From assembly GCA_023481105.1 (NCBI GenBank), contig JAMCWK010000151.1, forward strand, positions 1 to 64,000: a stretch of DNA of 64,000 nucleotides, in the 5' to 3' direction. Position numbers and translations under genes: made by a program. The stretch comes from Acidobacteriota bacterium (lineage in GTDB: Bacteria; Acidobacteriota; Terriglobia; Acidiferrales; UBA7541). Shown here one piece after another: positions 6,497-14,849 of the stretch. Within the stretch, counting starts at the first letter, position 1. Each line of letters begins with the position of its first letter. The notes beneath the pieces were generated by a model. It was not told the DNA's origin. It worked only from the letters and a program-made list of their open reading frames with translations, and ran no database searches.

Positions 6497-8032
6497 ATGG
6501 TGAGCCCGAATTCAAAGTCAGCGCAGGCCGCACCGTCTTCGGCGCACGAGCACAGCGCCGAAGCCCGGCACAAGCTCGGCTTTGGCCATTGGATGCGCCG
6601 CGTGCTCGCCGAACACAACAATGCGGCGCACGAACTCCACCCGGATACGGTGCACGACCTGCGCGTCGCGCTGCGCCGCTGCCGCTCCATGGCGGACGGC
6701 TTGATGGAATTGGATTCCGACCGGGCGTGGCGCGACATGAAGAAGGCCGGGCGCAAACTGTTCCGCCGCCTGGGCGAGCTGCGCGACACGCACGTGATGA
6801 TTGACTGGGTGAAGAAGCTGGAGCCACCCGGCGACGTTGCTGCACAGCAACTTCTTGCTTCGCTGCACCAGCGCGAATGGCACCTGAAGCAGCAAACTAC
6901 CGCCGCAGTCACGCGGTTTGACCGCGCGCAATGGAAGGTATGGGCGAAATACTTGAACGACCGCGCGGTCCGCGTCCCGCTGGATGGCCCGGTGTTCCAG
7001 CACATTGCATTGCAGCGATGGCAGGAGGCTTACAATCTCCACCGCCGCGCTTTGCGCAACCGCAGCCGCGCCAGTTGGCACCGCCTGCGCATCGGCGTGA
7101 AACGCTTTCGCTATACGATCGAGAATTTTCTGCCCGGCGCGCACGCCGCCTGGGGCGACGACTTGAAGCACATTCAGGACCTGCTGGGCGAAGTGCACGA
7201 TCTGGACATGCTATGGACGGCGCTGGCGCGAACCGGCAAAACGTTCACAGCCGCGGAGCGCGCTCGCTGGCACGAAATCGTCGGCAAGGAGCGCCAGGCG
7301 CGGCTGGAGGCTTATCGCGAGAAAATGATGGGCCCGAATTCGCTGTGGAATGTGTGGCGCACCGGCCTGCCGCAAAATGAGGCGCTGGAATCCAGCGGTT
7401 TGGAAAAGCTGAGTGCCTGGGCTGGGCTGCGCGATCCGGAGGTCAGCCATTCGCGGCACGTGGCGCGGCTGGCATTGAATCTCTTTGATGGTCTCGCGGC
7501 CGCCGGACTTCCCGGCCCCTACCGCGACCCGCGCAACCGCCTGCTGCTCCATGCCGCGGCGTTGATGCACAACGTAGGGCACACCGGCGGACGCAAAGGC
7601 CACCACAAGGAATCCTACCGGCTGATTCGCACGATGAGCCCGCCCATCGGCTGGTCGGCGGAAGATCTGGAGATTGCCGCGCTGATTGCGCGTTATCACC
7701 GCGGCGCATGGCCGCGCGCGCAGCACGCCGGCTACAGCTCGCTCCAGCCCATTCGCCGCGAAACCGTGCTGCACCTCGGCGGCATTCTGCGTTTGGCGGC
7801 GGCCTTTGACCATGCGCATACACAAGCTGTGCGCAAGCTGCACGTGCAAAGCTCGCCCGAAGCGCTGTTCATCTGGGCGGAAGGCTACCGGCCCGCCGCT
7901 GAAAACGCGCGCATCCTCGCCGCGGAGCGCCACCTGCTCGAGCGCGCCTTGCGCAAGCCGGTGCTGATCCGCCCGCGTCCCGAAGGGCCGCACCAAATGC
8001 GGCTCGACGAAACTGCCATGCAGGTCGCCTGA
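6497..8032 (+). CDS. CHAD domain protein with C-terminal HD-like domain
   Basis: About 511 residues from the ATG at 6497 (MVSPNSKS), chosen because GGAG lies 7-8 nt upstream. Residues about 20-270 form a CHAD domain, a helical bundle rich in conserved His and basic residues: HDLRVALRRCRSM and HRLRIGVKRFRYTIENF are its two signature helices. CHAD proteins bind polyphosphate. Residues about 310-480 resemble the HD-type C-terminal domain of Ppx/GppA proteins (HSRHVARLALNLF, LLLHAAALMHNVGH, GRKGHHKESYRLI), but the HD doublet reads HN. It is convergent with sixA (21-bp gap), and the Ppx/GppA gene nearby carries the same type of tail. I infer a role in polyphosphate binding or sensing. Confidence 0.85.
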   Translation: MVSPNSKSAQAAPSSAHEHSAEARHKLGFGHWMRRVLAEHNNAAHELHPDTVHDLRVALRRCRSMADGLMELDSDRAWRDMKKAGRKLFRRLGELRDTHVMIDWVKKLEPPGDVAAQQLLASLHQREWHLKQQTTAAVTRFDRAQWKVWAKYLNDRAVRVPLDGPVFQHIALQRWQEAYNLHRRALRNRSRASWHRLRIGVKRFRYTIENFLPGAHAAWGDDLKHIQDLLGEVHDLDMLWTALARTGKTFTAAERARWHEIVGKERQARLEAYREKMMGPNSLWNVWRTGLPQNEALESSGLEKLSAWAGLRDPEVSHSRHVARLALNLFDGLAAAGLPGPYRDPRNRLLLHAAALMHNVGHTGGRKGHHKESYRLIRTMSPPIGWSAEDLEIAALIARYHRGAWPRAQHAGYSSLQPIRRETVLHLGGILRLAAAFDHAHTQAVRKLHVQSSPEALFIWAEGYRPAAENARILAAERHLLERALRKPVLIRPRPEGPHQMRLDETAMQVA

Positions 8033-8053
8033 ATTTGATTGGGTAGTGAAAGA

Positions 8054-8551
8054 TTACTCGCCGAGAGCGCGCAAAGTTCGCGGCGCGCACAGCCACAGCA
8101 GAATGCCCCGCGGCGGCGAAACCGCTTTCAACTCCAGGCAGGCCACGCCCGCCTTTTTCAGCGCGGTAACATTCCCGCGGCTGCCCAGCGCAAGCGCAAT
8201 CACTTCGTCCAAATGCGGCGCGTGGCCGAAGCACATCACTTCCTTGGCGCGGACGCGGGCCAGTTCGCGAAACAGCTCGTTTGGCTTGCGCTCGAAGAGA
8301 AGCGATTCTGTTTGCCGAATTTTGTCGCGAGAGAACCCCAGAACTTCCGCGGCAATTTCCGCTGTCTGCACCGCGCGCACATACGGGCTGCTCAGCATCG
8401 CCTCCGGTCGCACGCCCAAAGCGCGCAAGCCCATGGCCACCTCGCGCGTCTTCTCCCTGCCCTTCTTGGTGAGATAACGCTCGGGGTCGGGAGGACACTC
8501 GGGGTCCTCGCGGTCAATGGCAATTCCGTGACGCATTAAGTAGAGCAGCAT
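8054..8551 (-). CDS. sixA: SixA-type phosphohistidine phosphatase (histidine phosphatase superfamily)
   Basis: 165 residues with the phosphoglycerate-mutase-like RHG motif at the extreme N-terminus (LYLMRHGIAIDRED), whose His takes the phosphoryl group. LSSPYVRAVQTAEI and the second catalytic His in MCFGHAPHLDEVI follow. The short length, with a minimal cap, matches SixA, which removes phosphate from phosphohistidine on HPt domains or, in E. coli, PtsO. It lies 56 bp after the Ppx/GppA gene on the same strand, in a block of phosphate-handling proteins. The target is unknown here. Confidence 0.88.
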   Translation of the reverse strand: MLLYLMRHGIAIDREDPECPPDPERYLTKKGREKTREVAMGLRALGVRPEAMLSSPYVRAVQTAEIAAEVLGFSRDKIRQTESLLFERKPNELFRELARVRAKEVMCFGHAPHLDEVIALALGSRGNVTALKKAGVACLELKAVSPPRGILLWLCAPRTLRALGE

Positions 8552-8607
8552 GGCGGTTGTAGATCGTCCTCTCTAATTCCGTTTTCGCGAACGCGGCGGG
8601 CTTGCCA

Positions 8608-10164
8608 TCACGCAACCTTCCGCATGCTCAGGCTGCGCGTGAATACGGCGCGCAGGCCGAATTCTTCTTCGAACAGCGCGGCCTTGCGTTGCGCGCCCCA
8701 GGCCGGCAAATTGGAGGCTTTCTTCGTGCGCACGCGGAAGACCGCGTCGCGGCGGTGGGTCTCCAAGTCCACGCGCAATACGGATTGCTTGTGATCGTCG
8801 TCCAGACCTTCCGCCAGGCGCAGCAGAGCGGATAGCGCGCGCACGTTGGTGCGTTGCTGCGGTTCGAGCGATGCGTACAGCTTGTGCCCCATGTCTGGCT
8901 CGGACTGCTTGTTATGATAGCGCACCAGGCACGCCACCATCGCTCTGCGCCAGCCGCGCAGCTCGGGCAAGTCCGCATTGCGCACCAGATATTCGCCGTG
9001 CTTGTGATGCCCATCGCGGTTCACGACGCGGCCGATGTCATGAAACCGCGCGCCCAGCTCCAGCACCAGCCGCATGTCCGGCCCCATGCCGTGGATGGAG
9101 CGGAGCTGGTCGAACAATGAGAGAGCGATGCGCACGACCTGGTGGGCGTGCTCGGCTCCATCTTCAAAGCGCGCGGCAAAGCGTTCGGCGGCCGCACGCA
9201 GCAACGCAGCATGCGCCTCGTCTTGCGCCAACGGCGCGCGCGCAAAATGCTCGCGCACGAGCTCGTGCAGGATTCCCTCGCGCACGCCCACGCCGGGAAC
9301 CAGGAAGCGGCCGGTGCCATACCAGCGGCCGAGCGTGGTGAAGACGATGGCGGCGATGGCCATGACGTCGGCGCGGTCTTCGCGCACATGAAATACCTTC
9401 ATGCGTTTCGGCACGCTCAGCCCGGCGATTTCCCACATTCGTTCACGGAGCACGCGCAGATTCATCGTGGGAATCCCGCGCAGCAAAGGACCCGGGGCGA
9501 GATTGGCCAGCGCTTCGGCATTGCCGCCGCAGGCTACGGCCACGGCGCTCTCCGAGATTGGCCGCGCGGCCAGGCTGCTCTCCAGCACGTTGACGATGTG
9601 CGCGCGCAAGCGACGGATGTCCTCCTCGCTCAAGGAGCCGCGGAGGTCGTAGGTCTCCATCAGGCGCACAGTGCCCAACGGAAGGCCCACGCTTTGTTCC
9701 ACTTCGCCTTGATTGAGGAGGTCGAGGTCCAGGCTGCCGCCGCCGAGGTCGAGGATCATCCGCGGTGAAAGATCGGCGCCGAGCACCTTGAGCACCGCCC
9801 CGCGCACCAGTCGCGCTTCTTCCGCACTGCCGATTACATCCACGGTGATGCGCGCTTCGCGGCGGATGCGCTCCAAAAATTCTCGGCGGTTGCGCGCTTC
9901 GCGCGTGGCGCTGGTGGCCACGGCGCGGTAGCGCGTCACGCCGTAGCGGTCCAACAAGCGGCGGAAATGCTGGAAGGCCTCCACGCCGCAGGCGATGGTC
10001 TTGGGCTCGAAACGATGCTTTACAAAAACGCTGCGCCCGAGACGCAGGGGGAAGCGCTCGGTTTTCAGGATTTCAATGCGCGAAGAGGAGAAAGCGCGGG
10101 CAATCACCAACCGGATGGCATTGGACCCGGCATCAATCGCGGCGATCTGGAGCGGAGCGGGCAA
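8608..10164 (-). CDS. ppx: Exopolyphosphatase / guanosine pentaphosphatase family protein with HD domain
   Basis: 518 residues from a TTG at 10164, three bases after the upstream thymidylate-kinase-like gene. An ASKHA-fold ATPase core is clear: AAIDAGSNAIRLVIAR (phosphate-1), ATSATREARNRREF, and MILDLGGGSLDLDLL (phosphate-2), followed by SVGLPLGTVRLME, which is family-typical. Residues about 325-500 form an HD domain with intact doublet (RFHDIGRVVNRDGHHKHGEYL). The family degrades polyphosphate from its end or converts pppGpp to ppGpp. The split between Ppx and GppA activity cannot be decided from sequence. The neighbours (CHAD, SixA, kinases) favour polyphosphate. Confidence 0.9.
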   Translation of the reverse strand: MPAPLQIAAIDAGSNAIRLVIARAFSSSRIEILKTERFPLRLGRSVFVKHRFEPKTIACGVEAFQHFRRLLDRYGVTRYRAVATSATREARNRREFLERIRREARITVDVIGSAEEARLVRGAVLKVLGADLSPRMILDLGGGSLDLDLLNQGEVEQSVGLPLGTVRLMETYDLRGSLSEEDIRRLRAHIVNVLESSLAARPISESAVAVACGGNAEALANLAPGPLLRGIPTMNLRVLRERMWEIAGLSVPKRMKVFHVREDRADVMAIAAIVFTTLGRWYGTGRFLVPGVGVREGILHELVREHFARAPLAQDEAHAALLRAAAERFAARFEDGAEHAHQVVRIALSLFDQLRSIHGMGPDMRLVLELGARFHDIGRVVNRDGHHKHGEYLVRNADLPELRGWRRAMVACLVRYHNKQSEPDMGHKLYASLEPQQRTNVRALSALLRLAEGLDDDHKQSVLRVDLETHRRDAVFRVRTKKASNLPAWGAQRKAALFEEEFGLRAVFTRSLSMRKVA

Positions 10165-10167
10165 CGT

Positions 10168-10977
10168 TTATCGCCACAAGTGCGCCAGGGCGTGGGACGG
10201 CTGGTAGCGCGTGCTGCGAATGTGCAGCCGCGCGGCGATGGCCTTGCGCAAGTCGCGGTTGATCTCCGGTACGCTGCGCTCTCCGTCCAGGCGTTTCAGC
10301 CCGTAATGCTTGGCGAGAAAATCAAACTCCTTGCGAATCATGGTCTGGTAGCGGACGAATGACTGGTAAAGGTCGGACGAAAGGAACATGTCCCGGCCCG
10401 CCTCCCAGTAGCTGATGGCCTGCGACTTTTTGAACAGGCGCTCGAAAGCCATTTCCGGGCGCACGTCCAGCCAGATGGTCAGGTCCGGCCGCAGGGCCTT
10501 CTCGTAAATGCCGTGGAGATATTGGCGGTGCAGGCCGCGCGCCACGCCGCGCGCAATCAGCGTGTAGATGTAGCGGTCGGCGAGCACGATGAGCCCGGAA
10601 CGCAGCGCGGGAAGAATGCGGTTCTCGAGCTGGTCGTAAAAATCGGTGGCGTACATCAGCGCCAGCGTCAGGCGCGTGACGGTATTCTCGCCGAGCAGCA
10701 CGTCAATGTCCTTCGCCAGCAGCGAGGAGCGGCGCAAACCCATCGTCTGCACCGCGAAGCCCTGCGATTCCAGCCACTCCGTGACCAGCGCAATCTGCGT
10801 GGAGCGGCCGGAGCCGTCCGTGCCTTCCAGCACAAACAGAGCTCCGCCCATGTCCTCGGCAGTTTCTGGCTCCCGCAGCGCATGGGGCTTTGCCGGCGCC
10901 TTCGCCGGCGCCGCTTCCGGCGGCGGCTGACCGTTGGAAGGAGTCGTGGCTTTCGATTTTTTGTTGGCGCGTTTCAT
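10168..10977 (-). CDS. Thymidylate-kinase-like P-loop kinase, second of a tandem pair
   Basis: 269 residues from the ATG at 10977, which overlaps the stop of the preceding kinase gene (ATGA). The track's 11517 start extends over that gene and is rejected. An Ala/Pro-rich N-tail of about 40 residues precedes LFVLEGTDGSGRSTQIALV, a dTMP-kinase-like P-loop in which the usual Lys is Arg (GSGRST instead of GSGKST). DRYIYTLIARGVARGL matches the DRY substrate motif, and LTIWLDVRPEMAFERL is the conserved strand before the lid. The fold is clear, but catalysis on dTMP is uncertain because of the P-loop change. It may be a divergent partner of the first kinase. Confidence 0.8.
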   Translation of the reverse strand: MKRANKKSKATTPSNGQPPPEAAPAKAPAKPHALREPETAEDMGGALFVLEGTDGSGRSTQIALVTEWLESQGFAVQTMGLRRSSLLAKDIDVLLGENTVTRLTLALMYATDFYDQLENRILPALRSGLIVLADRYIYTLIARGVARGLHRQYLHGIYEKALRPDLTIWLDVRPEMAFERLFKKSQAISYWEAGRDMFLSSDLYQSFVRYQTMIRKEFDFLAKHYGLKRLDGERSVPEINRDLRKAIAARLHIRSTRYQPSHALAHLWR

Positions 10978-11771
10978 TTTTGCGTCCGAAAACGATTCAG
11001 GTCCACGCGTGCCTGCAGCATTTCGCGCATCTGCTTTTGCAGCTTGTTCACCAGTTGCGTTCCGTCCATCAGCACAAAATTGTCGGTGTCCACCATGCGG
11101 TCGTAGGCGTCCAGGATCATGCCCTGGAAAATCCGGAAACTTTCCGCGCGGTCGTACGCCAGGCTCAGATCCATGCCCGCTTCGTAGTACTTCAGCTTGG
11201 GGCGCCCGCTCAGGATGCGTTGCACGGCCACTTCCAGCGGCGCACGGAAATAAAAGGTGATGTCCGGCACGGGCGCGAAGGCGTACAAGTTGCGCAGCCA
11301 TTCCGGCGAGCAGCCGCGCGCCGAATCGCGCGCAAAGGCGGTGTAGATGTAGCGGTCCGCCAACACCAGGTAACCGCCCTGCAACAGCGGAAAAATCTGC
11401 CGCTCGAAGCGGTCGGCAAAGTCCGCGGCATGAATCAGGGAGTACGTCGTCGGCGTGAGCATGCGGCGCTGTTTGCCGCGCCGGGTGGCCGACTTCACCA
11501 GCGGCGAGGAGTTCCACTCCGTGAAGTGCAGGCGGTAGCCGCTGATTTCCAGCCAGCGCTTCAGCAGGTAGAGCTGCGTGCTCTTTCCGGAGCCGTCAAT
11601 TCCCTCCACGACCACGAGCGCGCCGGTGTACTTGCGCTTGGGAAAATGCTTGGCGGAATCGGGCCGCTCGGCGGCTTGGTCCACAACAGCGGTATCAGAT
11701 TTTTCACTCATCAGGTCGTTGGTCAAATCAACAGTTTGCAAGATCGGGCGTGACGCTTGCGTGACATCCAC
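10974..11771 (-). CDS. tmk: Thymidylate kinase (dTMP kinase) family protein, first of a tandem pair
   Basis: 265 residues; an internal ATG at 11711 (MSEKSDT) is an equally possible start. The canonical P-loop VVVEGIDGSGKSTQLYLLK occurs near residue 50, the DRYIYTAFARDSARG motif near 145, and DITFYFRAPLEVAVQRIL after it. The family phosphorylates dTMP to dTDP with ATP. Two adjacent copies, both with an N-terminal extension of 40-50 residues beyond normal Tmk, are unusual. The neighbourhood with Ppx/GppA and CHAD suggests that at least one copy serves another phosphoryl acceptor. Confidence 0.82.
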   Translation of the reverse strand: MDVTQASRPILQTVDLTNDLMSEKSDTAVVDQAAERPDSAKHFPKRKYTGALVVVEGIDGSGKSTQLYLLKRWLEISGYRLHFTEWNSSPLVKSATRRGKQRRMLTPTTYSLIHAADFADRFERQIFPLLQGGYLVLADRYIYTAFARDSARGCSPEWLRNLYAFAPVPDITFYFRAPLEVAVQRILSGRPKLKYYEAGMDLSLAYDRAESFRIFQGMILDAYDRMVDTDNFVLMDGTQLVNKLQKQMREMLQARVDLNRFRTQK

Positions 11772-11833
11772 GTGACATTCCGGCTATGCGCGCAGCATAA
11801 CCACCACGGATGCGGATTATACCGCGCTCGATG

Positions 11834-12907
11834 TCAAAAGATGGAAAACTTCACATGCAGGAATTTTTTCGGGTTCTGCCGGAATTCGCCGATGAGCAGG
11901 CGCATGTCTCCCGCCAGTCCGCTCATGTTGTCGTAAAACTGCGGGTCGCTGAACAGTTTTCCGGCAGTGCTGGTGTTGGCGTTAAGCTTGGCGGTGGCTT
12001 GCTCCAGGTTTTCGCCGGTGTTGCGCCATTTCGTGTACAGCGCATCGTCGGTCACCAGCTTGCCTGCGGTGCCCTTCCCGGCCTTCACATCCGCCAGCAG
12101 CTCGTTGCCCTTTTGGAAAAACTCTTTGGCCTGCTCGTAGCCCTGCGGGTCATAGACAAACTTCCCCAGCGTGCCCTTTTGCGCCTGCACATCGGCCAGC
12201 ACCGTGTCGAAGCGGCCGGCCGCGGAATCCACTTTGTTGTAGAGCTCGTCCGACGTGAGCATCTTGCCCAGGCTGCCGTGCCCGGCCTGCGCGTCGGCCA
12301 CCACCTGCTGCGCGCGGGAGAGGATATCGTTCAGCTTGTTGTAGGCGGTTTCGTCCACCAGCATTTTCCCCAGGTTGCCCTTGCCTTCTTCCACGCCGGC
12401 AATCAAGTCCTTCACCGTTTTGGACAATTCGTTCAAGTTCTGCACGAGGTCCGCGCCGCGCTCGACTATGGCCTTCATAGCTTTTTCTTCGTGACCGCGC
12501 ACCTCGCCCTCCGCGGGGATGACCGCGCCGGTGACGCCGCGCTGGATGCTGACGTAGCGGTTGCCCAGCAAACCTTCGGTGATGAGGCTGGCGGTGGAAT
12601 CAGTGCGGACCTCTTCCTTGTATTTGGTGTCAATGCGCAGCGTCAATTCAATGTTGCGGCTGCGGTCGTCGCGCCGGGGGTTCATGCTGATGCGTTCGAC
12701 GTTGCCGATTTCGACGCCGTCCAAACGCACGGGCGCGCCGATGGTGAGCCCTTCCACTTCCGGCAAAAATGTGCGCACGCGGTATTTCGCGGCCAGAATT
12801 CCCGCGCCCGTCACGTAGAAAATCCCCACGGCGATCAAAAACAGCCCCACCAGCACCAGCAATCCCACGCGAAGTTCCGACCAGGTCAGTTGTTTGCTCT
12901 GCGGCAT
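11834..12907 (-). CDS. mlaD: MlaD/MCE-family substrate-binding protein
   Basis: 357 residues. One N-terminal membrane helix (VGLLVLVGLFLIAVGIFYV, about 14-33) is followed by an MCE domain (about 40-130) with the typical GLTIGAPVRLDGVEIGNVERI. The protein then contains about five repeats of a 32-36-residue unit centred on GxLGKxxxDxxxY (GNLGKMLVDETAY, GSLGKMLTSDELY, GTLGKFVYDPQGY, GTAGKLVTDDALY, STAGKLFSDPQFY). These are likely helical and extend into the periplasm. MCE rings carry phospholipids between the membranes with MlaF and MlaE, encoded directly upstream on the same strand. Confidence 0.92.
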   Translation of the reverse strand: MPQSKQLTWSELRVGLLVLVGLFLIAVGIFYVTGAGILAAKYRVRTFLPEVEGLTIGAPVRLDGVEIGNVERISMNPRRDDRSRNIELTLRIDTKYKEEVRTDSTASLITEGLLGNRYVSIQRGVTGAVIPAEGEVRGHEEKAMKAIVERGADLVQNLNELSKTVKDLIAGVEEGKGNLGKMLVDETAYNKLNDILSRAQQVVADAQAGHGSLGKMLTSDELYNKVDSAAGRFDTVLADVQAQKGTLGKFVYDPQGYEQAKEFFQKGNELLADVKAGKGTAGKLVTDDALYTKWRNTGENLEQATAKLNANTSTAGKLFSDPQFYDNMSGLAGDMRLLIGEFRQNPKKFLHVKFSIF

Positions 12908-12978
12908 GGCACAGCCTCCTCAGTGATTGCAACTCTTTCCATCACGGCGCACGCTGCTTCACGCGGGCGCCGCGTGGT

Positions 12979-13785
12979 TCAAACCAGAAACTTTTGCACG
13001 TACGAATCCGCGGACTCGCTGATGGCGCGAAAGTCCCCCTCAAAACAAATGGCGCCTTCGCGCAGCACGACAAAATTCGTGGCCGGGCCGGCGCCGTTTT
13101 GCGCCACAGGCACCACGCGCCCACCTTCCGCATCGAAACGGTAGTGCACCATGGCGAAGGCGTCTTGCAGGCGGTGGGTGGCCAGGAGCGCGGTGACGCC
13201 GTGCGCGTCCCGCAGCCGCAGGATCAAGGTGATGATGGTCTGCGCGGTCACAGGATCGAGGCCGGCCGTCGGAGAATCGTAAAGCACGATGGGCGGGGCG
13301 GTAATCAGCGCGCGGGCGATGGAAACGCGCCGGCGCATGCCGCCGGAAAGCTCGCCGGGCAGCTTGTCTATCGCCTCCTCCAGTTCCACGAAGCGCAGTG
13401 CTTCGCGCACGCGCTGCTCGATTTCGGCTTCGTCCACGGCTTCCTCGCGCAGCCGGTAGGCCACATTCTCTTCCACGCTCATGGAGTCGAACAGCGCGCC
13501 TTCCTGAAACACAAATCCCACCTGGCGGCGAAAGTCCAGCAGTTCCTTCTCCGGCAGGGCGGAAATTTCCTGCCCCAGGACTCGCACACGTCCCGCGTCG
13601 GGGCGCAAGAGTCCCGCAGCCAGTTTGAGCAAGAGGGTTTTACCGGAGCCGGTTTCGCCGACGAGGATTTTGGTTTCGCGCGAGGCGACACGGAGATTCA
13701 CGCCATGGAGGATTTCGCCTTCGTCGAAACCGATACGTACCCCTTCGAAGGAGATCACCGGCTCACGCGTGGCGTCGAAGCTCAT
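12979..13785 (-). CDS. mlaF: MlaF-type ABC transporter ATP-binding protein
   Basis: 268 residues with Walker A GETGSGKT (about 43-50), Q-loop FVFQEGALFDSM, signature LSGGMRRRVSIARAL, Walker B IVLYDSPTAGLDP and H-loop LLATHRLQDAF. It should power lipid movement through MlaE with the MCE protein MlaD. The residue after the Walker B Asp is Ser instead of the usual catalytic Glu (DSP rather than DEP). The order mlaE-mlaF-mlaD matches the usual Mla cluster. Confidence 0.92.
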   Translation of the reverse strand: MSFDATREPVISFEGVRIGFDEGEILHGVNLRVASRETKILVGETGSGKTLLLKLAAGLLRPDAGRVRVLGQEISALPEKELLDFRRQVGFVFQEGALFDSMSVEENVAYRLREEAVDEAEIEQRVREALRFVELEEAIDKLPGELSGGMRRRVSIARALITAPPIVLYDSPTAGLDPVTAQTIITLILRLRDAHGVTALLATHRLQDAFAMVHYRFDAEGGRVVPVAQNGAGPATNFVVLREGAICFEGDFRAISESADSYVQKFLV

Positions 13786-13868
13786 TCGAGAATCAACACG
13801 CCCGGGGTGGGGACGGGAAGACTCATTTCAGGTCATGATTATAGATGCAAAGGGTGGCGCCGCGGAAA

Positions 13869-14669
13869 CTATCGGAAGATCCACAGCAGGAACCGCGTGA
13901 GGAAAAAATTGACCACGAGGATGAGCACGGAGGCGACCACGACCGCTTCCGTCGTGGCGCGGCCCACGCCCTGCGTGCCGCCGCGGACGCGCAATCCCTG
14001 ATAGCAGCCCACCGTGGAGAGAATGAACCCAAAAATGAGCGGCTTGGCCAGGCCCTGCATCAAGTCGCCGAACGCCAGCGCGTCCACAGCCCGCGTCCAG
14101 TACTGCACCGGGTTCAGCCGCAGCTCGAAGTTGGAAACGATAAATCCGCCGACCAGCCCGATGAAGTCCGCCACAGCCGTGAGCAGCGGCAGCATCAGGG
14201 TGCTTGCCACCACGCGCGGCGTGACCAGCTTGCGGATGGGGTCTGTACCCATCGCGCGCATGGCGTCCACCTGCTCAGTCACCACCATCGAGCCAATCTC
14301 CGAGGCGATGCCCGAGGAGTTGCGGCCCGCCACCAGCAGCGCGGAAATGCTCGGCCCCAGCTCGCGCACGAGCGCGATGGCTACCACGTCGCCGGTCAGC
14401 GCGGTTTGTCCGAAGCGCTCGAATTGCGACGACGTTTGCAGCACCATCACCGCGCCGATGAAAAAGCCGGTGAGCATGACGATGGGCAGCGATCCCACGC
14501 CGATTACGTCCATCTGATCCAGGGTTTCCGTGAGGTAGCGCGGCGTGCTGAAGATGTTGCTCATCGCGCGAAAGCACAACAGCGAGTAGTCCTGCACCGC
14601 GAAAACGCGGCGCTTGACCTGCTCGGCTATGGCGGAAAGCGGGGACGGTTCGGCCGCTTCATGCATCAC
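13869..14669 (-). CDS. mlaE: MlaE-type ABC transporter permease
   Basis: 266 residues of the MlaE/YrbE family. Diagnostic segments are SLPIVMLTGFFIGAVMVLQ, VRELGPSISALLVAGRNSSG, ASEIGSMVVTEQVDAMRAMG and DPIRKLVTPRVVA, with five to six membrane helices. It forms the inner-membrane permease of the phospholipid trafficking system. It is the first gene of the minus-strand run mlaE-mlaF-mlaD-tmk-tmk-ppx-sixA and is divergent from aroC across about 180 bp. A second ATG follows the first at once (MMHEA), so the start is certain only to one codon. Confidence 0.93.
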   Translation of the reverse strand: MMHEAAEPSPLSAIAEQVKRRVFAVQDYSLLCFRAMSNIFSTPRYLTETLDQMDVIGVGSLPIVMLTGFFIGAVMVLQTSSQFERFGQTALTGDVVAIALVRELGPSISALLVAGRNSSGIASEIGSMVVTEQVDAMRAMGTDPIRKLVTPRVVASTLMLPLLTAVADFIGLVGGFIVSNFELRLNPVQYWTRAVDALAFGDLMQGLAKPLIFGFILSTVGCYQGLRVRGGTQGVGRATTEAVVVASVLILVVNFFLTRFLLWIFR

Positions 14670-14782
14670 GGGACAGCGTAGCGTTGCCGTGGGGAGAGGT
14701 CAAGCGCGCTGTTTGCGTCCCGGGCGCCTCCGCGGGGCGGGGAGATGCAAATTCCCACGACGGCGTCGAGGAGGCCGCGCGC

Positions 14783-14811
14783 TGGACGCGCTGCAAAGGC
14801 TTCTGTAGAAT
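14783..14811 (+). promoter_or_regulatory. Candidate sigma-70 promoter of the aroC operon
   Basis: TGGACG and TAGAAT are separated by 17 bp. The predicted transcription start near 14818 leaves about a 30-nt leader before the proposed aroC TTG start. Confidence 0.45.
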
Positions 14812-14849
14812 GCGATGTTTTGTGCGCGAGTGCTGGAAGGGTGCAGACC

